Part shown: in pieces, positions 7,514 through 12,344 of the stretch
Layout: every line of letters begins with the position of its first letter
Position numbering within the stretch: the first letter of the stretch is position 1
Source: Sulfitobacter sp.
GTDB lineage: Bacteria > Pseudomonadota > Alphaproteobacteria > Rhodobacterales > Rhodobacteraceae
Direction of reading: 5' to 3'
Assembly: GCA_026421135.1 (NCBI GenBank)
Contig: JAPKCR010000018.1
Coordinates: forward strand, 1 to 12,344
DNA: 12,344 nt
The notes under the pieces: generated by a model
What the model was told of the DNA's origin: nothing
The model's input: only the letters and a program-made list of their open reading frames with translations
Database searches by the model: none
Position numbers and translations under genes: made by a program

Positions 7514-7542
7514 TTGACATCACGCCCCCGTGTGGGAAACAG
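7514..7542 (+). promoter_or_regulatory. Candidate promoter of the small lipoprotein gene
   Basis: A perfect TTGACA -35 hexamer at 7514-7519. At 17-18 bp spacing the -10 position reads AAACAG/AACAGT (7537-7543), a poor match. The -35 alone is convincing by sequence. It would give a leader of about 65-70 bases before the ATG at 7616. Confidence 0.35.
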
Positions 7543-7603
7543 TCACATCGGCCCCTTTGGTCGAAATTAGGATTGGGCCTTTCTTTGGCCGCCCCCCGGA
7601 AAC

Positions 7604-7610
7604 AAGGAAG
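7604..7610 (+). promoter_or_regulatory. Ribosome binding site of the small lipoprotein gene
   Basis: AAGGAAG, five bases before the ATG at 7616, is a strong Shine-Dalgarno match. It decides both that this short gene is real and which start is used. Confidence 0.8.
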
Positions 7611-7615
7611 ATACG

Positions 7616-7903
7616 ATGCACTTTTCCCTGCGTTTTGCGCTTTGCCTGCCCTTCATTGCGCTTGCTGCCTGCGAAGATATGGCTGCCGCTAGCGATCCTG
7701 CGGCACGGGCCGAACTGGCATCCCAGAGGAGTTGCATTCGTGCGGTTCAAAAACACACCGGCGTGTCTGGCGGAAAGATCAACACGACCATTCCGATTGT
7801 AGAGACCAACCAGTACATCGTCGATTTGCCCGGCAAGGCCCCTTGGACTTGCTACACAGACGAAACCGGTGCTGCGAAGCAGCTAATCGAGACGCGGCTG
7901 TAA
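7616..7903 (+). CDS. Small putative lipoprotein, function unknown
   Basis: A 95-residue protein with a lipoprotein signal: a short basic start, a hydrophobic core, and lipobox LAAC with Cys19 as the lipidation site. Glu at +2 (not Asp) is compatible with transfer to the outer membrane. The mature part is about 77 residues with two further cysteines, Cys40 in RSCIRAVQKHTG and Cys79 in APWTCYTDETG, which could form a disulfide in the periplasm. The spacing of these blocks resembles small lipoproteins of unknown role seen in Rhodobacterales; this is from memory of the pattern, not a search. A strong AAGGAAG ribosome site and an upstream TTGACA support expression as a single gene. It converges on dctD, 34 bp away, and diverges from rne. 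No specific function is claimed. Confidence 0.8.
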   Translation: MHFSLRFALCLPFIALAACEDMAAASDPAARAELASQRSCIRAVQKHTGVSGGKINTTIPIVETNQYIVDLPGKAPWTCYTDETGAAKQLIETRL

Positions 7904-7931
7904 CAGCGCACCCCACTTAGACCAATAATGT

Positions 7932-7958
7932 CAGCGTTCAGAGATAATCTGAGCGCTG
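7932..7958. terminator. Stem-loop at the dctD stop, weak terminator candidate
   Basis: An 11-bp stem with one T-G mismatch: CAGCGTTCAGA (7932-7942) against TCTGAGCGCTG (7948-7958), loop GATAA. It spans the last codons and stop of dctD and lies 28 bp past the lipoprotein stop. No T-run follows on either strand, so efficient intrinsic termination is uncertain. Confidence 0.4.
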
Positions 7959-9272
7959 CAAGCCATATTTCGCCATCTTTTCATTCAAGGTCCGGCGCGG
8001 CAGGCACAATTCATCCATCACGCTGGCGATTGATCCCTTGTGGCGACGCATGGTGTTGTCGATCAACATCCGCTCGAACGCCTCAACATATTCCTTAAGC
8101 GGCTTGCCATCCGTGGTCATCACCGGCTGCATTTCCTCGTGATCGGTCATCAGCAAGGACGCTATAGACCCGGACCCGCGCCGCGATTGCAGAACAGCAC
8201 GTTCAGCGACATTGATCAGTTGGCGCACGTTGCCCGGCCAAGGGGCCTGCAAAAGTTGCGCGGCTTCCTGTGCTGAAACCTGTGGTGCTTCGCAGCCGTA
8301 TTCGTCCGCGAATTCCTCGCTCAGGCGTGTGAACAGCGTCAAGATATCCTCGCCGCGCTGGCGCAGCGGTGGAACTGTGATGCGCAACGCCGCCAAGCGG
8401 TAAAACAGATCAGATCGCAGCGCGTCTTCTGATGTCCGTCCGGCTTCTTGCAGGTTCGAAATTGCAACAATCCGAGTTTCGGCAGGCGTGCCTTGCTCAT
8501 TGATCGCACTCAACAGACGCGCTTGCAGGGTTTCGCTCAGCGCCTCGATCCCCTCAAGTACCAGCGTACCGCCGCGGGCCTCTTCAATCGCAGGCAGTTG
8601 CGCGTCTTCGGGCATCATTGGCCCAAACAAACGTTTGCTTAGCGCGTCTTCCTCTAGTGCGGCACAGCTGACCAGCACGAATTTCTTGCCCGCCCGTGAT
8701 CCAACAGCGTGCAACGCATGTGCAACAAGCGTCTTGCCCGTACCGGTTTCGCCGTCGATCAACACGTGACCATCCGCCTGCCCCAGATCAAGGATATCCT
8801 CGCGCAGACGTTCCATTACCGGCGACCCGCCGATCAGCTTTTTCATCAGTTGACTGCCGTCCGACAGCTCACGGCGCAGGGCACGGTTGTCCATCACCAG
8901 TCGACGCGCACTCGTGGCTTTTTTGGCAAGCTCGCTCATGCGGTCGGGGTTGAACGGCTTTTCAAGGAAATCAAACGCACCGACGCGCATCGCCTCGACC
9001 GCCATGGGCACATCGCCGTGGCCAGTGATCATAATCACCGGCAACGCGCTGTCGCTGCCCATCAGTTTTTTCAGGAATTCCATCCCGCCCATGCCCGGCA
9101 TCTTGATGTCGGAAATTACAATACCCGGATAATCCGGTCCCAACTTTTTCAACGCGTCTTCGGCACTTGGAAAAGTTTCGGTGTCATAACCAGAAAGGGC
9201 CAACCATTGGCTGATCGACTGCCGCATATCTTGTTCATCGTCAACAATCGCGATTTTCATTGCTTGGGCCAT
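7938..9272 (-). CDS. dctD: DctD-type response regulator lacking the GAFTGA loop
   Basis: A 444-residue NtrC/DctD-family regulator, partner of DctB. Receiver domain about 6-125: acidic pair Asp11-Asp12, phospho-acceptor Asp55 in VISDIKMPGM, Thr83 in MITGHGD, Lys105 in EKPF. The AAA+ domain (about 145-365) has Walker A GETGTGKT (174-181) and keeps the arginine-finger segment LRSDLFYRL and PPLRQRGEDI. However, after LFG (215-217), where family members have a GAFTGA motif, it reads PMMPEDAQLPAIEEAR with no GAFTGA and about five fewer residues than Sinorhizobium DctD. The Walker B equivalent of GGTLFLDEI reads GGTLVLEGI, losing the Asp-Glu pair. The C-terminus has a Fis-like helix-turn-helix (about 395-444, HKGSIASVMDELCLPRRTLNEKM). 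It probably regulates C4-dicarboxylate uptake, but not by the usual sigma-54 remodelling. It starts 3 bp after dctB; ATG at 9258-9260 is a possible alternative start four codons in. Confidence 0.9.
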   Translation of the reverse strand: MAQAMKIAIVDDEQDMRQSISQWLALSGYDTETFPSAEDALKKLGPDYPGIVISDIKMPGMGGMEFLKKLMGSDSALPVIMITGHGDVPMAVEAMRVGAFDFLEKPFNPDRMSELAKKATSARRLVMDNRALRRELSDGSQLMKKLIGGSPVMERLREDILDLGQADGHVLIDGETGTGKTLVAHALHAVGSRAGKKFVLVSCAALEEDALSKRLFGPMMPEDAQLPAIEEARGGTLVLEGIEALSETLQARLLSAINEQGTPAETRIVAISNLQEAGRTSEDALRSDLFYRLAALRITVPPLRQRGEDILTLFTRLSEEFADEYGCEAPQVSAQEAAQLLQAPWPGNVRQLINVAERAVLQSRRGSGSIASLLMTDHEEMQPVMTTDGKPLKEYVEAFERMLIDNTMRRHKGSIASVMDELCLPRRTLNEKMAKYGLQRSDYL

Positions 9273-9275
9273 AAT

Positions 9276-11036
9276 TTACTCTGCCGCCTGTGTGTTCTCT
9301 GTGCTGGCCATAATGGGCAGCTGCATTTCAAAAACCGCGCCGCCGTTCTGGCCATTGCGCGCTGTCAGCCTGCCACCTAGTTCGGTCACAATACCGGACG
9401 ATATAGCAAGCCCCAACCCGACACCATCGCCAGGCTGCTTGGTCGTGTAGAACGGTTCGAACAACGCTTCGAGATCTTCGATGCCCGGGCCGTTGTCCCG
9501 CACGGTCAAGGTGGCGGTTTCGCCAGCCGACAACATAATCTCGACCTTGGGGTTCCGTTCTGATTTGGTGGCATCAAGTGCATTACGCAAGAGGTTGACC
9601 AACACTTGTTCCACACGCATCCGGTCTCCGAGCACCTGCACAGGGGCATCCGGTAGGATTCGGTTGATCTGGACCTGACGCTGGCGCAATTGCGGCTCCA
9701 TCATCGAAAGCGAAGACGCCAGCGCGTCGCGCATATCAAAGGGTGAGAAACTCTCCTGGCCCTTACGGGCATAGCTTTTCAGCTGGCGTGTGATCGCGCC
9801 CATGCGCTCGATCAGATCGTCGATACGGCCAAAAGACGACAGGGCCTCGTCCAGCCGGTTGCGGCGCATCAACAACCGCGCGCCCGCCAGATATGTTTTC
9901 ATCGCTGCCAAGGGCTGGTTCAACTCGTGGCTCACTGCGGCCGACATTTCGCCCAAGGCCGCAAGCTTGCTTGACTGCTCAAGTGTTTGTTCGGCCACGG
10001 CCAATGTTTCCTGCATGCGTTTGCGTTCAGCAATCTCGCGTTGCAGCGCCACGTTCAACGCCCGCAGCTCGGCGGATTCACGCTGAAACAGGGCCGCCTT
10101 GCCCGCCGTGCGACGGCTAAGCGCGTAAAATGTCAACGCCAACAGGATGGCAAAGCCCATTACTTCAAGCGCCAGAACACCGTTTACCTTTTCGCGAACC
10201 GACGCATAGGTCGTATAGCTGGTGATCCGCCACCCGCGAAACGGGATGCGCGATGACAGACGCATCACGGCCTCGCCTTGCAAATAGGCATCGGGGGGCA
10301 AGGCCGTCCAATCCGCTGTCGCCTTAATCGCGCGCTCAATGGCGCTTTGCGGGGTCTGGTTTGAAAGGGCTTCGGTTTCGGTCAACCCCCGCCAACGCGG
10401 CTCAGTTGCCATAATGATATGGCCTGTACTGTCCGTGACGATCACGGCATCCGAAATGCCGGCCCATGCTCGCTCGAACCGCTGCAAATCAACCTCGGCC
10501 GCGATCACCCCAAGGGTTGTGCCGCCTTCTTGAATACGGCGCGAATAATAGAACTGATAGCCGCCTGTTTCGCGCGGAATCACGCTGAACACGGTCGAGT
10601 TCGAGCGCAAGGCGTCGACAAAGTATGCGTCAGTCCGGTGCGATGCCCCTAAACGGTTGCGGTCTGTCGCCGCCACCATCCGCCCGTCAATATCATAAAG
10701 CATCAAAGATGCAGCACCGATTTCTTCAACAAACGAGATAAGCCGCTGTGTGGAAAGGGAATAATCAGATTGGATCAACGCCTGTATCAATGCGGGATCG
10801 CGGGCCAGAAGCTGTGGCACAATTGCGTTCTGCCGCAGTTCGGCCAGCAGGTTGCCGCTGTAAAGCGCAATACGCAGTTCAGCCCGGTTGCGGGTGCTGT
10901 CGGTAAACCGATCCGTTAGTAGCTTGTTCGTAATCGAAATTGTGGCGACAGCAATCACCAGCAATAACACCAAAGCAAGCCGGACACGCCAGCTGACTGA
11001 AATGGAATTGGCGCTTGAGGGCATAGACTTGGTCAT
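9276..11036 (-). CDS. dctB: DctB-type sensor histidine kinase for C4-dicarboxylates
   Basis: A 586-residue inner-membrane kinase that senses periplasmic succinate, fumarate or malate and phosphorylates DctD. One membrane helix at about 18-40, a periplasmic double-Cache-like sensor of about 245 residues (with YDIDGRMVAATDRNRLG, HRTDAYFVDAL and GGYQFYYSRRI, the usual DctB order), and a second helix at about 287-307. A coiled coil (about 315-355) leads to the H-box AAVSHELNQPLAAMKTYL with His370. The ATPase has the N-box VLVNLLRNALDAT (478-490), DNGPGIE (514-520) and GDGVGLGLA (537-545), all intact. Start ATG at 11034-11036 has no strong ribosome site; ATG four codons later is an alternative. 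The gene begins 36 bp after purQ on the same strand and is followed by dctD after 3 bp, so dctB-dctD form an operon. No dctPQM or dctA transporter gene lies in the window. Confidence 0.92.
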   Translation of the reverse strand: MTKSMPSSANSISVSWRVRLALVLLLVIAVATISITNKLLTDRFTDSTRNRAELRIALYSGNLLAELRQNAIVPQLLARDPALIQALIQSDYSLSTQRLISFVEEIGAASLMLYDIDGRMVAATDRNRLGASHRTDAYFVDALRSNSTVFSVIPRETGGYQFYYSRRIQEGGTTLGVIAAEVDLQRFERAWAGISDAVIVTDSTGHIIMATEPRWRGLTETEALSNQTPQSAIERAIKATADWTALPPDAYLQGEAVMRLSSRIPFRGWRITSYTTYASVREKVNGVLALEVMGFAILLALTFYALSRRTAGKAALFQRESAELRALNVALQREIAERKRMQETLAVAEQTLEQSSKLAALGEMSAAVSHELNQPLAAMKTYLAGARLLMRRNRLDEALSSFGRIDDLIERMGAITRQLKSYARKGQESFSPFDMRDALASSLSMMEPQLRQRQVQINRILPDAPVQVLGDRMRVEQVLVNLLRNALDATKSERNPKVEIMLSAGETATLTVRDNGPGIEDLEALFEPFYTTKQPGDGVGLGLAISSGIVTELGGRLTARNGQNGGAVFEMQLPIMASTENTQAAE

Positions 11037-11072
11037 AGGGCCAATCTACGCAACCTCAGTCAGGCACTCAAG

Positions 11073-11741
11073 TCACGCTGTGACCAAAGCCCCTGCCAAT
11101 GCGCGGAAGAGCGCCACCCCGTCGGTGCCGCCATGCACCGGATCTGCCATCCGCTCGGGATGCGGCATCATGCCAAGCACGCGCCGGTTGGCAGACAGGA
11201 TGCCCGCAATATCGGCCTGCGCCCCGTTCGGGTTGTCCTCATAGGTGAAGGCAACGCGGTCTTCGGCCAGCAGTTCGGTGATCGTGTCTGGATCCGCGTA
11301 ATAATTGCCATCATGGTGTGCGATCGGGATGTTGATCACCGCCCCCGCATTATAACCGGATGTAAAATCACTGTCGGACGTCGCTACATTCAGACCAACG
11401 GTCTTGCAAATGTACTTTAGCCCCGAATTGCGCAGCAGCGCCCCCGGAAGCAGCCCGGTTTCGGTCAACACCTGAAAGCCGTTGCAAATTCCCATAACAT
11501 AGCCGCCACGTTTCGCATGGGCAGCCACTTCGCCGCAAATCGGCGAATTTGCAGCAATCGCACCGCATCGCAGGTAATCGCCATAGGAAAAGCCACCCGG
11601 AATGCCGACAATGTCGACGCCCTCGGGCAGAGATGTATCCTTGTGCCAAACCATCGACACTTTGGCACCCGCTGCCTCGAACGCTACCGCCAGATCACGG
11701 TCACAGTTTGAGCCCGGAAAAACAATGACGGCTGCATGCAT
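11073..11741 (-). CDS. purQ: Phosphoribosylformylglycinamidine synthase, glutaminase subunit PurQ
   Basis: A 222-residue class I glutamine amidotransferase. It releases ammonia from glutamine for PurL in the fourth step of purine synthesis (FGAR to FGAM), in complex with PurL and PurS. It opens [28 protein letters not shown] (49-60) is the oxyanion segment; the nucleophile is Cys86 in GICNGFQVL; the other triad residues are His194 and Glu196 in MMPHPERM. Length is normal for stand-alone PurQ. The ATG at 11739-11741 overlaps the purS stop by one base (TGATG), with GGAG 8-12 bases upstream, so the two are translationally coupled. The frame extends upstream to 11798 only through the purS coding region. 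PurL is not adjacent in this window. Confidence 0.96.
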   Translation of the reverse strand: MHAAVIVFPGSNCDRDLAVAFEAAGAKVSMVWHKDTSLPEGVDIVGIPGGFSYGDYLRCGAIAANSPICGEVAAHAKRGGYVMGICNGFQVLTETGLLPGALLRNSGLKYICKTVGLNVATSDSDFTSGYNAGAVINIPIAHHDGNYYADPDTITELLAEDRVAFTYEDNPNGAQADIAGILSANRRVLGMMPHPERMADPVHGGTDGVALFRALAGALVTA

Positions 11742-11971
11742 CAGATCATCTCCACGCTGTAGGATTCGATCACCGTATTGGCGAGCAGTTTTTCGCACAT
11801 TGCCTCGACATCGGCCTCTGTTGCATCCGAATTCAGGTCCAGTTCAATCACTTTGCCCTGCCGCACGCCTTTGACGCCGTCAAACCCCATCGCTCCAAGC
11901 GCGTGGCGCACGGCCTCGCCTTGTGGATCCAGAACACCTGTCTTCAACATCACATGCACCCGTGCTTTCAT
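11741..11971 (-). CDS. purS: Phosphoribosylformylglycinamidine synthase subunit PurS
   Basis: A 76-residue small subunit that, as a dimer, bridges PurL and PurQ in the multi-subunit FGAM synthase. The sequence [46 protein letters not shown] is typical, with GVLDPQG and VRQGK blocks; the C-terminus reads [13 protein letters not shown]. The start at 11969-11971 is set by the conserved MKARVHV beginning and a GGGGGA ribosome site just upstream. The nine-residue upstream extension to 11998 lacks support. Order purC-purS-purQ is the usual arrangement in alphaproteobacteria. Confidence 0.95.
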   Translation of the reverse strand: MKARVHVMLKTGVLDPQGEAVRHALGAMGFDGVKGVRQGKVIELDLNSDATEADVEAMCEKLLANTVIESYSVEMI

Positions 11972-12023
11972 GGCGCGTCCCCCTGCTTCATTTTGCAAAA
12001 TAAACTCATATCCAACGTCAGCC

Positions 12024-12344
12024 TCAGTTGATCAACGTCGGTTTCATCATCGGTGTCGACGTCTTGGGCATCACACCCAAACGCCTTGCCACTTCGGTAT
12101 AGGCATCCGCCAGCGACCCCAGATCGCGGCGAAACACATCCTTGTCCAATTTCTGGCCGGTTTCCATGTCCCACAGACGGCAGCTGTCAGGGCTGATCTC
12201 GTCTGCGATGATCAAGCGTTGGAAATCACCATCGTAAACGCGGCCGACCTCGATTTTGAAATCCAGCAACCGGATGCCAACGGCCATCATTACGCCAGAC
12301 ATAAAATCATTAACGCGCAACGAGAGGCTCAGGATGTCTTCCAT
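12024..12344 (-). CDS. purC: SAICAR synthetase PurC, C-terminal part (cut by right edge)
   Basis: Phosphoribosylaminoimidazole-succinocarboxamide synthase joins aspartate to CAIR with ATP in purine synthesis. The last 106 residues are visible; a full protein is about 250 residues, so the start lies past the edge and the edge ATG is internal. Diagnostic parts: [26 protein letters not shown] (metal and nucleotide-binding region), [13 protein letters not shown], and ARRLGVM near the end. The stop at 12024-12026 is 52 bp before purS on the same strand, consistent with one operon purC-purS-purQ. Confidence 0.95.
   Translation of the reverse strand: MEDILSLSLRVNDFMSGVMMAVGIRLLDFKIEVGRVYDGDFQRLIIADEISPDSCRLWDMETGQKLDKDVFRRDLGSLADAYTEVARRLGVMPKTSTPMMKPTLIN

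Larger units (their letters stand above)
7063..7615. promoter_or_regulatory. Divergent intergenic region with structured rne leader
   Basis: About 550 bp with no convincing gene. On the rne side it is rich in inverted repeats: GGGCC-TT-GGCCC (7277-7288); GGCC-T6-AAGGGCC (7312-7328); and a larger nested hairpin, CTGCCT (7337-7342) pairing AGGCAG (7366-7371) with an inner CCGG-TGA-CCGG. The word AGGGCCT occurs three times on the plus strand (starts 7276, 7323, 7384). A further GGCC-rich hairpin lies near 7159-7172. Further out are a TGAC-AATG-GTCA dyad (7450-7461), which on the minus strand gives TTGACC, and a perfect 12-bp palindrome CGCTTCGAAGCG (7464-7475). The best reading is a long rne 5' leader plus promoters for rne and the lipoprotein gene. 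RNase E feedback through its leader is established in Escherichia coli; here it is inferred. Confidence 0.55.

Noticed and set aside
7480..7756. Short frames on both strands in the region before and over the lipoprotein gene
   Set aside because: They overlap the control region or the lipoprotein, and lack ribosome sites and recognisable features.
8709..9380. 223-codon open frame on the plus strand
   Set aside because: It is antisense to dctD and the dctB end, has no recognisable protein features, and the opposite strand codes for conserved domains.
11742..11798. Upstream start for purQ
   Set aside because: It lies wholly inside purS, and the PurQ family begins at [12 protein letters not shown].
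11972..11998. Nine-residue extension of PurS
   Set aside because: The PurS family begins MKARVHV, and a good ribosome site lies between the two possible starts.

Overview
The window looks like chromosomal DNA of an alphaproteobacterium of the Rhodobacterales (Roseobacter group). The evidence is moderately high GC, an RNase E with an acidic insertion in its S1 domain and a C-terminal RRGWW motif, and separate small PurS and PurQ subunits beside PurC. A DctB/DctD C4-dicarboxylate two-component pair points the same way. No mobile element, CRISPR array, tRNA or rRNA was seen. Ten protein-coding loci are complete in the window (one, the P450, carries a nonsense codon) and one gene is cut off at each edge.

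Layout from left to right: the N-terminal third of a class I fructose-bisphosphate aldolase (-, cut by the left edge); a cytochrome P450 (-) broken by one in-frame TAA; a membrane-anchored alpha/beta-hydrolase (-) whose stop overlaps the P450 start as ATGA; ccdA (-); a TusA-family sulfur carrier (+), divergent from ccdA; a bidirectional terminator; rne (RNase E, -); a long structured rne leader and intergenic region (about 550 bp); a small lipoprotein (+); dctD and dctB (-), nearly abutting; purQ and purS (-), overlapping by one base; and the C-terminal part of purC (-, cut by the right edge).

How the genes fit together: purC-purS-purQ belong to de novo IMP synthesis. dctB-dctD lie just downstream on the same strand, only 36 bp after purQ, and should sense C4-dicarboxylates; no transporter genes are in the window. 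RNase E is probably autoregulated through its long leader. CcdA and the TusA-like protein are both thiol/sulfur proteins read from a shared short divergent region. The hydrolase and P450 are translationally coupled and may once have acted in succession on a lipid-like substrate, but the P450 reading frame is now interrupted.

Most notable points: (1) DctD keeps receiver, Walker A and Fis-type DNA-binding regions but has lost the sigma-54-contacting GAFTGA loop and the Walker B Asp-Glu pair; (2) a P450 with a single clean nonsense codon in an otherwise intact 450-codon frame; (3) an alpha/beta-hydrolase carrying a transmembrane hairpin between its N-terminal strand and its nucleophile elbow, coupled to that P450; (4) arginine-rich motifs shared between the S1 insertion and the C-terminal tail of RNase E. 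No wholly new multi-gene system is evident; much of the window is housekeeping sequence with a few unusual variants.
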